Below, piece by piece: positions 8,615 through 18,374 of a stretch of 64,000 nt of DNA. Both the position numbers and the translations under genes were made by a program. Source of the stretch: Pseudomonadota bacterium (lineage in GTDB: Bacteria; Desulfobacterota; Syntrophorhabdia; Syntrophorhabdales; Syntrophorhabdaceae); NCBI GenBank assembly GCA_026388275.1, contig JAPLKB010000028.1, positions 41,178-105,177 on the forward strand, read 5' to 3'. The stretch's first letter is position 1, and every line of letters begins with the position of its first letter. Below the pieces are notes generated by a model. That model was not told the origin of the DNA. It worked only from the letters and a program-made list of their open reading frames with translations, and made no database searches.

Positions 8615-9098
8615 GCTCTTCGCTCATTTTTGCCGTCAACGGGTTAATTGTTACTGAATAAAAACCTTCCTTTTCTCCCTCAAGGTGCATAATCAGGCGG
8701 TCAACAAGCCCTGTAGGGTAAAACCTCATAACCGTTTTTCCCATTGATATTTTCATTCCATTTATTATGACATCCTTCAGGAGATATGCTTCGGGAATTT
8801 TTATATCCCTTGATGATACAAACCCTTTAATCACATCCACATAGCCTATGCTTAAAACATTATTCGTAATATCAAACTGGATTGCTTTTGGTTCAAAATC
8901 CGAGATGGCGTTCTCACGAAGCAGCGAAATCTCTATGGAAAGCTTTTCTAAAAATGTCTCCCTGTTTTTTGCTGTAAAAAAATCCCACCTCACTGATGCA
9001 AAAGTGAGCAGGATAGATATTAATAGGAATGCAAGAATGACTTCGAGTAAAGTAAACCCGTTAATCTTTCTCAATGTCCTTACTTGAAATATCAGCAT
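8565..9098 (-). CDS. gspH: T2SS minor pseudopilin GspH
   Basis: A 177-residue pseudopilin with leader [14 protein letters not shown] and the class III cleavage site G/FTLLEV, followed by a hydrophobic helix ([16 protein letters not shown]). The start at 9098 is preferred to the longer frame from 9161, because it gives a normal short leader and has AGGA a few bases upstream. The gene overlaps the end of gspG by 38 bases and the start of gspI by 50, which indicates translational coupling in one mRNA. The soluble part is poorly conserved, as is usual for GspH. Confidence 0.82.
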   Translation of the reverse strand: MLIFQVRTLRKINGFTLLEVILAFLLISILLTFASVRWDFFTAKNRETFLEKLSIEISLLRENAISDFEPKAIQFDITNNVLSIGYVDVIKGFVSSRDIKIPEAYLLKDVIINGMKISMGKTVMRFYPTGLVDRLIMHLEGEKEGFYSVTINPLTAKMSEEHGYLEEIIIPKRDNPT

Positions 9099-9558
9099 TT
9101 TTTCCTGTTCCACCCGGCTCTCCGTCTGATCCATAACTGATAATTTCGTAATCCTTGCCATCGGAAGCAGGAGAGGTGTAGTAATAGGGATTACTCCATG
9201 GATCGTTTGGCACGTTAATACTTTCCAGGTACCCTCCTTCTTTCCATTTTTTTGGCATTGGCCGGCTATCAGGCTTCCTGATCAAGGCCTGGAGCCCCTG
9301 TTCTGTTGTGGGATAAATGCCGTTGTCAAGTTTATATAGTTTGAGGGCGCTTTCTATTGTCCTGATATCTATTTTTGCCTTGATTCTGCGGGCTTCTTCC
9401 GGCCTGTCCATAATCCTCGGAATAAGCAGGGTGGCAAGTATACCGATAATGACGATAACGATCATTAATTCAATCAATGTAAAACCCTTATAATTCAATT
9501 TTGAGTTTTGAGTTTTGAATTTTGAATTTAAAATCCGTAAGCTTTGAAATGCTTTCAT
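9061..9558 (-). CDS. gspG: T2SS major pseudopilin GspG
   Basis: A 165-residue major pseudopilin. [20 protein letters not shown] gives the cleavage site and N-terminal helix; the C-terminal half shows the GspG pattern [22 protein letters not shown] and YGSDGEPGG with the calcium-site region. The leader is unusually long (25 residues), because ATTCAAAA-type repeats lie between the ATG and the cleavage site and encode [13 protein letters not shown] in frame. AAGGGG before the ATG at 9558 supports this start. The major pseudopilin assembles the periplasmic pseudopilus that pushes substrates through GspD. Confidence 0.93.
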   Translation of the reverse strand: MKAFQSLRILNSKFKTQNSKLNYKGFTLIELMIVIVIIGILATLLIPRIMDRPEEARRIKAKIDIRTIESALKLYKLDNGIYPTTEQGLQALIRKPDSRPMPKKWKEGGYLESINVPNDPWSNPYYYTSPASDGKDYEIISYGSDGEPGGTGKNADISSKDIEKD

Positions 9559-9569
9559 AAGTTTCCCCT

Positions 9570-10781
9570 TTACCTCTTTAACAGAATTTTATTCATTTCA
9601 AAGAGCGGAAGCAGTATTGATACGAGAATAAAAGCTATAAGGGTCCCCATCAAAAGGATGATAACAGGTTCAACCATTGCTGTAAAGGCTGTTATCCTCT
9701 GATTGATGTTGGAATCATAATACTCTGAGACATTCGTGAGTATTTCATCGAGGTTCCCGCTTGTTTCTCCCACATTTACCATATCAGCTACATAGGGAGG
9801 GAAAGTACCGGTATCGCGTATGGCAACGGACAAATCAACCCCTCCTTCCACCATCCCGGCTATTTTCATGACAGCTTCGGATACAATAATGTTTTTCATC
9901 GTGTTGCTTACTACTATGATGCCCTGCAGCATGGGGATTCCGCTTTTCAGCAATGTCCCCAAAATCCTTGTGAACCTGCCGGCCAGCACCATTAAATAAA
10001 AACTACCGGCAACAGGTGCATCTAAAAGGAACTTGTGCCACAGCCTCTTCCCTTCCCTGGTTTTTCGGAACCATTCGAAACCGAAGAACAAAAAAAGGGG
10101 AATGATAAAAATAATGTAATAGTAATTATTTACCAGGTTTGTAATGGCGATTAAGATTTTAGTCGGGATCGGAAGCCCTTGACTCATGCGTTCAAAAATC
10201 TTTATCACCATAGGAACAACATATCCGATAAGGAACAAAACAACTCCGGTTCCAACGATTGACATGATAAGGGGATATACAAGGGCAGCCTTTATTTTCC
10301 CACGGATAACTGCATGATTCTCCAACAAATTTGCCTGGTAGTTCAAAATCAAATCAAGGCTTCCGCTCTTTTCGCCAGCCTGCACAGAGTATACAAATAA
10401 TTCATCAAATATATCCGGAAATGTTTTTAGTGCATCCGACAATGCGAAGCCGCTCTTTACCTGGTCCCTCAAATGACTGACAATTTCTCTCTCTTTATCT
10501 ATATCGAGCTGGTTGGTTATAATAGTTAATGCCTGAAATAACGGAACACCTCCCTTTAAAAGCGAAGCGAGTTGTCTTGCCAGTTTAATGGGCAGCCTTT
10601 GCTTCATTCCAAAGGAAACTCCTATTTGTTTCTTGCCGGATATTTTTTGAAATTCCTGCAGTGATACGAGGAAAAGATCTCTGTTCTTAATCACAGTCTT
10701 TGCAGCACCTTCTGTGTCGGCGTCTATAAAGCCGTTTTCTTTCTTGCCTCTCTGATCTAAAGCGCTGTATTTAAATCTCAT
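9570..10781 (-). CDS. gspF: T2SS inner-membrane platform protein GspF
   Basis: A 403-residue polytopic protein with the two repeated cytoplasmic T2SSF domains (about 65-190 and 270-390) and three membrane segments, including [20 protein letters not shown] and [32 protein letters not shown] and [11 protein letters not shown] are the paired family motifs. It couples the ATPase GspE to pseudopilus assembly. It sits between gspE (63-base gap) and gspG (11-base gap). Confidence 0.95.
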   Translation of the reverse strand: MRFKYSALDQRGKKENGFIDADTEGAAKTVIKNRDLFLVSLQEFQKISGKKQIGVSFGMKQRLPIKLARQLASLLKGGVPLFQALTIITNQLDIDKEREIVSHLRDQVKSGFALSDALKTFPDIFDELFVYSVQAGEKSGSLDLILNYQANLLENHAVIRGKIKAALVYPLIMSIVGTGVVLFLIGYVVPMVIKIFERMSQGLPIPTKILIAITNLVNNYYYIIFIIPLFLFFGFEWFRKTREGKRLWHKFLLDAPVAGSFYLMVLAGRFTRILGTLLKSGIPMLQGIIVVSNTMKNIIVSEAVMKIAGMVEGGVDLSVAIRDTGTFPPYVADMVNVGETSGNLDEILTNVSEYYDSNINQRITAFTAMVEPVIILLMGTLIAFILVSILLPLFEMNKILLKR

Positions 10782-10844
10782 TTCTGCTTAACCTGTAGCT
10801 GTGACATCAACTCATTGCTCAATGGTTTTGCCGGCAACTGTGAG

Positions 10845-12368
10845 CTATTCTATTGTTACCCTCATAATTTCTGATAATGTTGTAGCGCCTTCAAAAACCT
10901 TATTTAAACCATCCTCTCTCAATGTGAGCATACCCTCTTTTTTTGCTTCTGCCTTTATTCCCTCTGATGACCTTTTTAATTGGACCATCTGTCGTATCCT
11001 GCCGGTCATCTTCAGCAATTCAAATATCCCGGTTCTCCCTGTGTATCCTGTATTTAAACAATTTTTACAGCCCCTGCCTTTGTAGAAAATACGTTCACTG
11101 TTCCTCAGGTTTTCGTTAAACAACTCTCTCTCGAATTCCGTCGGTTTATACACATCCCGGCAATGAGGACATATTTTTCTCACAAGCCTCTGCGCGAGAA
11201 TTGCCGTTATTGATGAAGTTAAAAGATATGGTTCGATACCCATGTCAATCAGCCTTGTAAGTGCGCTTGCCGAATCATTGGTATGCAATGTAGAAAATAC
11301 AAGATGTCCTGTAAGAGCAGCCTGTATGGCAATGCGTGCCGTTTCTTCATCTCTTATTTCACCGACCATGATTACATCAGGGTCCTGTCTTAAAAAAGAG
11401 CGGAGGGCCTTTGCGAAATCGAGGTCTATTTTCGGATTTACTTGCATCTGCCCGATCCCGGGAAGGATATATTCAACAGGATCTTCAACGGTAAGTATAT
11501 TTTTTTCAGGGGTATTGATAAGCTGAAGTGCTGCGTAAAGCGTTGTTGTTTTTCCGCTCCCTGTCGGTCCGGTCACAAGAAAAACGCCCTGCGGTCTTTT
11601 AATTAACGATACCACAGTCTTCTCAAATTCAGGGGACATGCCGACCTTTTCAAGCCCCACTATTGCGGAGCCTTTATCAAGAAGCCTCATGACTACCTGT
11701 TCCCCATACGCAGAAGGGATAATAGATACCCTGACATCAATATCCTTTTCGCTTACCGTGATTTTAATCCTGCCGTCCTGGGGAAGTCTCTTTTCAGCCA
11801 CATCAAGCCCGGCCATAACCTTAACCCTTGAAACAATAGCATCCTGGGCTCTTTTAGGGGGCTTGTACATATCATATAATAACCCGTCAATTCTGAATCT
11901 TACCCTCAAATCTTTCTCAAAAGGCTGGATGTGTATATCGCTTGCCCTGTCTTTCACTGCAATTGAGAAGAAAAGATTGACCAGTTTTATGATTGGCGGC
12001 TCATTTGCCGCGTAATCAAGGAGATCGTGTCCATTGGGAATTTCCTGCGTAATCTCAGAAAGGGCATTTTCCCCAAGGTCTTCCACTACCCCGATAACCA
12101 CTTCTTTCCCCTGTTCTTCTTTGAAGGTGTTAAGATAATTCAAGTAATCTTCATTTGAAACATATATCTTCTCAACAGGCATGCCGGCATACATGCTCAG
12201 AATATCCGTTTTTGTTTTGGTTTGACCCTCCGGGAGCGCAACAACAAGGCAAACAGGGTGCTTTGTACATCCCAAAGGGGCAATCCCGTTTTTTTGAAAG
12301 AAGGTGAAGTGAATTCTTGATATGTTGTTGGGAAGAGGGTTGAGCTCACCCGGTCTGATGAAATCCAT
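10845..12368 (-). CDS. gspE: T2SS assembly ATPase GspE
   Basis: A 507-residue hexameric secretion ATPase. Residues 267-274 are the Walker A GPTGSGKT; the Asp box (TVEDPVEY), Walker B (DPDVIMVGEIRDEETA) and His box (LVFSTLHTNDSA) follow in order. A tetracysteine zinc site of the GspE/PilB type is near 405-445 (CPHC, then CKNC). The N1E domain is shorter than in enterobacterial GspE. It is separated from gspD by only two bases. Confidence 0.95.
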   Translation of the reverse strand: MDFIRPGELNPLPNNISRIHFTFFQKNGIAPLGCTKHPVCLVVALPEGQTKTKTDILSMYAGMPVEKIYVSNEDYLNYLNTFKEEQGKEVVIGVVEDLGENALSEITQEIPNGHDLLDYAANEPPIIKLVNLFFSIAVKDRASDIHIQPFEKDLRVRFRIDGLLYDMYKPPKRAQDAIVSRVKVMAGLDVAEKRLPQDGRIKITVSEKDIDVRVSIIPSAYGEQVVMRLLDKGSAIVGLEKVGMSPEFEKTVVSLIKRPQGVFLVTGPTGSGKTTTLYAALQLINTPEKNILTVEDPVEYILPGIGQMQVNPKIDLDFAKALRSFLRQDPDVIMVGEIRDEETARIAIQAALTGHLVFSTLHTNDSASALTRLIDMGIEPYLLTSSITAILAQRLVRKICPHCRDVYKPTEFERELFNENLRNSERIFYKGRGCKNCLNTGYTGRTGIFELLKMTGRIRQMVQLKRSSEGIKAEAKKEGMLTLREDGLNKVFEGATTLSEIMRVTIE

Positions 12369-12370
12369 CC

Positions 12371-14248
12371 CTATTCCCCTGGAACTGCTGTATCCGCTTT
12401 CTTTTCTATTTTCTTAGCATTGTTGCCAAAAATCATGTCCTGCTCAGCTTTCTTATCCCTGCTTATCTCTTCAATCTGCTGAGGGGTATAAATGATCTTA
12501 GGAGTGATAAAGACAAGAAGATTGGTCTTCTCATACTTCTTGGTCTTATATCCGAAAAGGTATCCTAAAACGGGGATGGAACTTAAAATGGGAATTCCTG
12601 AATCGGTCGATGTCATGTCATCACTGATAAGACCGCTTATAACTATCGTTTGTGCATTCCGCACACCGACGGTAGTCTTCGTAGACCTCTTAAGGGTAGT
12701 TGGCGCAGGTATTTGCGAAGATGCGCCTGTTTGTACAACCGCCTGCTGGACCTTTGTAACTTCCTGCTGTATATTGAGGTGCACAAAGCCGTTTTTATTA
12801 ATGGTAGGCTTTATTTTAAGCTTTACACCCACGTCTCTGTAGTCATATGAGTTGATGGGGTTGCCGGCACTGTCAATACGGGTACTGGTAGTGTAAGGAA
12901 CGTTGGAGCCTACAACAATTTCAGCCTCTTCATTGTTCATGGTGAGCAGCTGGGGGTGTGAAAGGATATTGATGTTATCTTTTGTACTCAGGGCGTGGAT
13001 AAATGCGCCAAGGCTCGGATACTGCTTACCCATGTAAGTAATGCTGTTTCCGAGAACGCCGACGTTTAACCCTGATGGTATACTCTCTGCCGCTTTGGCA
13101 ACCGTAGAAGAGTCCCCGCTTTGAATGCCTGATATAATACCTGCTGCTGTACTTATTAAATTCCCGCCTTTCTGAGTAACCCCGCCGATTATTGCCTTAT
13201 CCCCTCCCAGTGACAATCCGCCGAGCCATTCTACTCCGAACTCTTCCCCTCTTGCCATAGACACTTCTATGATAGCAGCTTCTACGAGAACCTGCGGCCT
13301 CAGAGTATCAATCTCGCTTATAATGCGATCTATCTCTTTCATATCCTCAGCCGGAGCGCTGATAAGCAAAGAGTTTGTGGCAGGATAAGAAGATATAAAT
13401 ATCTTTTCTTTTGGTGTTGCAGCCTTTTTCCCCTCTGCTAAAAGTGTCTGAAGCGCTTTAGCTAAATCCTCTGCAATAGTGTGTTGAACATTATATATTT
13501 TTATGCTGCTCAGTTGTTTTGAGATAGGCAAATCCGTGTCGATAAGGATCCGCTTTAGTTTTTGAATATTTGAGGCAGAGTCAACCATAATCAGCGAATT
13601 TGTAGCAGGTATATTTACAAGATAAGCATCTCTGGACATCATGGGTCGGAACACACCTACCATAATGTTCGAATCAAGATAATCGAGTCTTGCCACATAG
13701 GTGACGATCTTGTCGTCCGGTGACATACTTGTCAGTTTTTCAGTATCAACAATGGCGACTGACATGCCTTTAGCGTCGGTTCCCCTGACAACCTTTATCG
13801 CTTCCGGAGTTTCCACTGCTGCAAACCCGTAATAATTGATCACTGTCTCGAAAACCCTGAAAACCTCCTCCCTGGATATGCTATTCGGTGCAAGAATTGT
13901 AACCTTGCCTTTCACTACGGTTTCATCGAAGACAAAGTTTTTCCCCATAATGTTGCTGACAAATCTGATGAGGTCCCTCAGTTCGATATTATCAAAGTTC
14001 ATCTGTACATGACTGCTGGAGGACGCCGCCTGAGGCAAAGGATGTGCAGGAACTGGCGGTGAAGGAGGAACAACCTTGGTTGGATTTGCAGGTTGTGTTT
14101 GGGGTTGTTGTGCATTCTGCACCGGCGCAGAAGGTAACTTCTGAGGTGCTGTTGATGCGGGCGGCGAGGTCTGAGCAAAAGACTGGAACATGGTAACAAT
14201 GAAAAAGAAAAGCGTCAAAAACAAAACAGATTTTTTATTCGTTGACAA
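12371..14248 (-). CDS. gspD: T2SS outer-membrane secretin GspD
   Basis: A 625-residue secretin. It has a Sec signal peptide (LFLTLFFFIVTMFQSFA), a Pro/Gln-rich linker (35-75), N0 (MNFDNIELRDLIRFVS), N1-N3 ring domains and the C-terminal secretin barrel with VGSNVPYTT and the GLISDDMTSTDSGIPILSSI motif. The start is TTG, with GAGGT eight bases upstream; no ATG fits. It lies 28 bases after gspC. No pilotin gene was recognised in the window. Confidence 0.94.
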   Translation of the reverse strand: MSTNKKSVLFLTLFFFIVTMFQSFAQTSPPASTAPQKLPSAPVQNAQQPQTQPANPTKVVPPSPPVPAHPLPQAASSSSHVQMNFDNIELRDLIRFVSNIMGKNFVFDETVVKGKVTILAPNSISREEVFRVFETVINYYGFAAVETPEAIKVVRGTDAKGMSVAIVDTEKLTSMSPDDKIVTYVARLDYLDSNIMVGVFRPMMSRDAYLVNIPATNSLIMVDSASNIQKLKRILIDTDLPISKQLSSIKIYNVQHTIAEDLAKALQTLLAEGKKAATPKEKIFISSYPATNSLLISAPAEDMKEIDRIISEIDTLRPQVLVEAAIIEVSMARGEEFGVEWLGGLSLGGDKAIIGGVTQKGGNLISTAAGIISGIQSGDSSTVAKAAESIPSGLNVGVLGNSITYMGKQYPSLGAFIHALSTKDNINILSHPQLLTMNNEEAEIVVGSNVPYTTSTRIDSAGNPINSYDYRDVGVKLKIKPTINKNGFVHLNIQQEVTKVQQAVVQTGASSQIPAPTTLKRSTKTTVGVRNAQTIVISGLISDDMTSTDSGIPILSSIPVLGYLFGYKTKKYEKTNLLVFITPKIIYTPQQIEEISRDKKAEQDMIFGNNAKKIEKKADTAVPGE

Positions 14249-14276
14249 ATTCAGTACCTCGTGAAAAGTTCATATG

Positions 14277-15239
14277 TTATTTTGCCTCATAATAGAGTGT
14301 TCTTATTTGATTTTCTCGTAAGACTTTGACTTTCAATTTTGCTGCGAGCCTGAATGCCTGTCCGGCATTTCTCACATCATCCGATGTAATCAGTTTTCGT
14401 CCATTTACCTCTTGAATAATGTCGTTTGGAACAATTCCCATCTTTTCAGCTATACTCCCACGGTCAATTGATACGATTTGGAATCCGTTTGACTGTCCAC
14501 TATTATCAACTGATACTTTTACCGCAACATTTGACATAACAATATTGTTGTCCGCTCTTATTCTGTCCGCCAGAGCTTTTGATAGAGTGACATTATTACC
14601 TTCTTGTCTTATATCTCTTGAATAATCCACCTGCTGCCTGGAAGGCGGTTGTCCTTCTTTCTCCTTTCCGGCTGTTTTATAGTTTCTTGTTTCCAATACA
14701 ACATTCGAACTCCCTGTACGGAAATTCACCCTCTCGAATCCTGCTGCAAATAATTTAATCCTGGCGCCAAAATCACTCTTTTTTATCAGAACTGAATTCC
14801 GTTGTATATCGGATACTGCCAGTCCATTTTCTATGACTTCTCCCAATCCGTATGTCCATACTCCCTTTTGCTCACCCCTGTCAATGACAGCATAGAGGTC
14901 TGTCTTTTTTCCTCCGAGCCACACACCCTTTAAAGTCATAGTTTGCATTATTTCAGTAAGTCTCTCTTCCTCAATCTGTTTTTCTGTTTTCGTTACAGGC
15001 ATTTCAGCCTGGAGTTTTGCCCTGAAGAGGTTCCTCTTGATTATTGCATCATAATCAGCTTTAACTTCTGCAGAGGGATTCTGAAGTGAAACAGCTCTCC
15101 CGTATATATTTTTACCGGCACTCTGTAATGGAATTTTCATAACAGAGGCATTAATAATTATCAATAAAACTACTGCTGTTAATACAGCGGCAGCGCTTGA
15201 CACTATATAAGGGTAAAACAGGAAATATTTCTTTAACAC
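14277..15239 (-). CDS. gspC: T2SS inner-membrane protein GspC
   Basis: A 320-residue bitopic protein. It has one N-terminal membrane segment (ILVSSAAAVLTAVVLLIII region), a periplasmic homology region around 100-150 that normally contacts GspD N0, and a C-terminal PDZ domain (GSIAEKMGIVPNDIIQEVNG, then LKVKVLRENQ). It is the first gene of the leftward block and its start faces the rightward T2SS block across a region of about 800 bases. PDZ-type GspC proteins are thought to take part in substrate choice. Confidence 0.9.
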   Translation of the reverse strand: MLKKYFLFYPYIVSSAAAVLTAVVLLIIINASVMKIPLQSAGKNIYGRAVSLQNPSAEVKADYDAIIKRNLFRAKLQAEMPVTKTEKQIEEERLTEIMQTMTLKGVWLGGKKTDLYAVIDRGEQKGVWTYGLGEVIENGLAVSDIQRNSVLIKKSDFGARIKLFAAGFERVNFRTGSSNVVLETRNYKTAGKEKEGQPPSRQQVDYSRDIRQEGNNVTLSKALADRIRADNNIVMSNVAVKVSVDNSGQSNGFQIVSIDRGSIAEKMGIVPNDIIQEVNGRKLITSDDVRNAGQAFRLAAKLKVKVLRENQIRTLYYEAK

Positions 15240-15697
15240 ACTTATTTCCTCAGGTAGATAATTAATCTATATTACCAAGCATGATACATCATCAAAAATA
15301 ACTCTGAGTCAAACATTTCGGAGATTCCAAGCCAACTGTTTTCCGGGGTATGAATATACCTTAATAGTCCTTTTCCCGGATGTTATTCAGGTTATTTCGA
15401 TTTATTGTATCACATTTCATGTGTAGGAAATAGAATAATATTGAAAGTATTGGTAGGAATTAGGGCATATATTTTTTATATGGAAAAGAATAAACCCCCA
15501 TGAAGTGAGATATATTCCTTGGCAGAGCTGCTGGAACGGGTCAAGCATTCTTTGTATGAGTACTTCTTCTGTGTCAAAATAAGAATATTCAGTAAGCAAA
15601 TCTATACAAAACGCTTGACTATAACTGGCAGTGCTGCTACACCATTCAAAGCAAGGTAGGGGGAAATGGCAAATACTTGCTCCGTTTTTTATTCCGT
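15240..15697. promoter_or_regulatory. Intergenic region upstream of gspC
   Basis: AT-rich, about 460 bases, between gspC and the 258-bp repeat element. It should contain the promoter of the leftward T2SS block. A 60-codon frame at 15417-15599 on the minus strand has no family resemblance and no ribosome binding site, so I do not call it. I see no terminator or RNA gene here. Confidence 0.35.
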
Positions 15698-15955
15698 ATT
15701 CACATAAACGTTTATGTGAATCAGGCTTGGGTGGTCAGCGGCATGTCGGGGATTTTGCAGATGTGGATGGGCTGTGAGATTTGCAGGCCGGAGGCCAGGA
15801 TTAAATGTTAAAAAACTGTTTTAGCCGGGTACCCACGAGCAGCCAATTATATAGAAAGCAGCCGCCTGTCACATGGGTGGCAAACGTCGGAGGATCGCAA
15901 GGCGAAGCAGACCGCCGCAGATCAATATCCTCGAACATGACGCTGACCTACCAAG
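15698..15955 (+). repeat. 258-bp non-coding element, copy 1
   Basis: This segment is repeated at 54201-54458 with exactly equal length. It starts with a perfect 24-bp palindrome (half-arm ATTCACATAAAC, 15698-15721), continues with a block identical in both copies (GCGGCATGTCGGGG through GATTTGCAG), then a variable stretch, then a second conserved block from TTTTAGCCGGG to AGATCAATATCC. Paired segments are visible: ACCCA/TGGGT around the variable loop and GGCG/CGCC around AAGCAGAC. No coding potential is evident. In both places it ends about 90-150 bases before a rightward gene. It could be a structured RNA or leader, or a small mobile element. Confidence 0.7.
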
Positions 15956-16042
15956 TGAAAAAGGCAGACAAAATTGCTCAGAAAACAGAAGGATAAGACA
16001 AAAACTTTTGACAATACCCTTTTTGCTGTGCAAAGTATAAAT

Positions 16043-16615
16043 ATGAAAAGAATCATAGAAAATATTATTTTTATTATTTTCATTACACATATCGGTTTTT
16101 TTGCCCAGTCATATGCAGGAGAAAAGGATATTTTCAAGCTCTTAAATAATGGCAAGATTAGTGTAAATATAAGCAACCTGCCATTGAATGAGGCATTAAG
16201 AAAACTTTCAGCAAAATTTACCATTGAATTAAAGGGTTACGCAGTAGGGAACGAACTGATTAATTTGAATATATCAGGAATCACTCTTGACGATATGCTG
16301 AAGCGAATGATGCGCGGTTATAATTACGTTCTTATAAAACCTGAAAACTCCCAAAAATCTATACTCATGGTGCTCGGCAGGGCAGAGAGGACAAAATACA
16401 TGGAAGCACCATCTGTGACCGATATAGAAGCCCATTCGTCTTCAAACATGGACGTATATCAGGTTCAGCAGCCGGCGGCTGCCACTGTGCCCCAACATAA
16501 ACCAAATTCGACAGGCAATCCGCAGACAGCAAACACACCCGCAGAAATTCCGTCTGCGGATACTGCATCTCAGACCCAAAACAAAGGCAACGTTAAAACC
16601 GGGGTAGAACGCTGA
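16043..16615 (+). CDS. Secreted STN-domain protein heading the second T2SS block
   Basis: A 190-residue exported protein. Starting at the ATG at 16043 gives a Sec signal peptide (MKRIIENIIFIIFITHIGFFA, cleavage after QSYA). Residues about 35-100 look like a secretin/TonB short N-terminal (STN) domain: ISVNISNLPLNEALRKLSAK, then INLNISGITLDDMLKRMM and YNYVLI. The C-terminal third is a Pro/Thr/Gln-rich tail. A longer in-frame start at 15974 would bury the signal peptide. It sits immediately before gspJ and probably assists the secretin or pseudopilus in the periplasm; I do not recognise a named T2SS component. Confidence 0.7.
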   Translation: MKRIIENIIFIIFITHIGFFAQSYAGEKDIFKLLNNGKISVNISNLPLNEALRKLSAKFTIELKGYAVGNELINLNISGITLDDMLKRMMRGYNYVLIKPENSQKSILMVLGRAERTKYMEAPSVTDIEAHSSSNMDVYQVQQPAAATVPQHKPNSTGNPQTANTPAEIPSADTASQTQNKGNVKTGVER

Positions 16616-16726
16616 TTGCATCGCGGGTTCATAGTAAAACTCTTTGACATTTTCTGCAATATCGGGGCGACTTCTATCATTGACTTTCTTTGTAAAAGAC
16701 TCGTAAAATAAGATGCTTTGACACCA

Positions 16727-17341
16727 ATGACACTAAAAAAAAATATTGGTTTTACCCTTCTTGAAGTAATTCTTTCAATAACGCTTTCTTCGCTTCTACT
16801 ATTAACGGTGTATTTTACCTATTTTGGTATCAATCGGTCTGTTGATGCGGCGTCTGAAGGACGGGAAGTGCTTGAGGCAGGCCCTGTTCTTCTGGAGTTA
16901 ATTAAACAGGATCTACGCGGGGTTGCACCTCCCCCGAAATCCCAATTTATAAGTAAAATTCAAGACAGGGAAGAGGAAAAACCCTCACACAGGATAGACT
17001 TTATTACAACATCGGCAATGGGAGACACTGCCTTTGGGCTAAGCGTTGTGGGATATTTCACGTACAACATACCTGATAAAAAGGAAAAAATATTTGTAAG
17101 GAGAGAATCGAAGGATATAAAAAATGAATTGGTAGAGGGAGGTATAAATTATGAGCTTTCAAATATAATAACCTCCTTTAAATTGGCTTTCTATGACGGT
17201 GAAAACTGGGTTGACGAGTGGGATAGCCGTACTCTGGGAAAAATGCCGAAACAGGTGAGAATCATGATCACGCTAAAAGATGAAAAAGGTTTCTCAAAAG
17301 AGTTTATTTCAGATGAGACAATTCCAAGTGCATTATATTAA
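16727..17341 (+). CDS. gspJ: T2SS minor pseudopilin GspJ
   Basis: A pseudopilin of about 204 residues. [19 protein letters not shown] gives a short leader, G/F cleavage site and Glu+5; the body carries the GspJ pattern (LIKQDLRGVAPP, then SLMGDTAFGLS-like and SFKLAFYDGENWVDEWDS, where the Trp-rich strand is typical). A TTG three codons upstream is possible, but the ATG is preferred. No clear ribosome binding site is present. It forms the pseudopilus tip with GspI and GspK. Confidence 0.88.
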   Translation: MTLKKNIGFTLLEVILSITLSSLLLLTVYFTYFGINRSVDAASEGREVLEAGPVLLELIKQDLRGVAPPPKSQFISKIQDREEEKPSHRIDFITTSAMGDTAFGLSVVGYFTYNIPDKKEKIFVRRESKDIKNELVEGGINYELSNIITSFKLAFYDGENWVDEWDSRTLGKMPKQVRIMITLKDEKGFSKEFISDETIPSALY

Positions 17342-17381
17342 ACCCATATTTTCCATTAAGATTAGTATACAGGTTAAAAAC

Positions 17382-18374
17382 ATGTTGAAGAACAGCAAAG
17401 CTCCGATGGAATTCAACCCATTCCTGCCACTGTTTCGCGGAAAGGGGAGGGGAGGGAATTCAGATGAAAGAGGTTTTGTTCTCATTGTGGTTATGCTTGT
17501 TATTGCGCTGCTTTTCCCCATTGTTCTCACATTTAATGCAAGAACTCAGGCTAGGCTTCTTCAGGCTGCCAATTTCAGGGACAATACCCAGGCTTTGTGG
17601 CTCGCACGTTCAGGAGTTGAAGCGGCAATGGGGATTCTCAAAGCGGATAACCCTGCTTACGATGCAAAAACGGATAATTGGTCCATGGCTTTTCCTGCTA
17701 TTGAAGTTGGCGATGGAAAACTCGAAGTCGATATTATTGATGAAGACAGAAAAATTAATATCAACCAGCTTGTTGATTCAAAAGGCGTAAACGTGAATTC
17801 CTATGTGGAAAACAGCTTGAGAAAACTTATTGCGCGCCTTGGAGGAAAACAGGAGATCGTTGATGCGCTGATAGATTTTATAGATGCAGATAGCGAGCCC
17901 TTCGGCACATGGGGCGCTGAATATGAGTATTATAAACCCATGGGTTACTCTCCCAAAAACGGTCCCCTTGATTCGCTTGATGAACTTTATCTTATAAGGG
18001 GATTTGATAAAGATTTGCTTGTGGATAAAAAACTGAAGGATTATATTACCATTGCCCCGACAGATGGAAAATTAAATGTTAATACCGCCAAAAAAGAAGT
18101 ATTATATGACATTCATGATCAACTGAGAGAAGGACTTGTCGAAGAGATTGTTCGATACAGGGATGGAAAGGAATTTAAAAACATTGTGGATCTGAAAAAC
18201 GTAATCGGCGTAACCGATAATCTCTACGCAAATATTTTGCCTTACACAAAGGTCAATTCATCGGTATTTACAGTTCACAGCAAATACACCATTTATAAAG
18301 TAACAAAAAATGTTGATGCCCTTTTAAAAAGAGAGGGAAAAACAGTGATTATTATTTCCTGGAGAGAAAATTGA
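17382..18374 (+). CDS. gspK: T2SS tip pseudopilin GspK
   Basis: About 330 residues. The pseudopilin helix GFVLIVVMLVIALLFPIVL lacks the +5 Glu found in the other pseudopilins, which is the diagnostic GspK feature. ARTQARLLQAANFRDNTQA, DEDRKININQLV, DFIDADSEPFG and the SAM-like TDGKLNVNTAKKEVL region match GspK. The leader is long for a prepilin (about 31 residues from the ATG at 17382) and encodes NPFLPLFRGKGRGGN, which looks like read-through of an intergenic repeat of the CCCCTCACCCC class. The frame is open further upstream into gspJ. It overlaps gspL by four bases. Confidence 0.87.
   Translation: MLKNSKAPMEFNPFLPLFRGKGRGGNSDERGFVLIVVMLVIALLFPIVLTFNARTQARLLQAANFRDNTQALWLARSGVEAAMGILKADNPAYDAKTDNWSMAFPAIEVGDGKLEVDIIDEDRKININQLVDSKGVNVNSYVENSLRKLIARLGGKQEIVDALIDFIDADSEPFGTWGAEYEYYKPMGYSPKNGPLDSLDELYLIRGFDKDLLVDKKLKDYITIAPTDGKLNVNTAKKEVLYDIHDQLREGLVEEIVRYRDGKEFKNIVDLKNVIGVTDNLYANILPYTKVNSSVFTVHSKYTIYKVTKNVDALLKREGKTVIIISWREN

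Noticed and set aside
12492..12842. Long frames antisense to gspD and other T2SS genes
   Set aside because: They mirror the codon pattern of well-supported genes on the other strand.
15417..15599. A 60-codon frame upstream of gspC
   Set aside because: No ribosome binding site, no recognisable motif, AT-rich intergenic composition.
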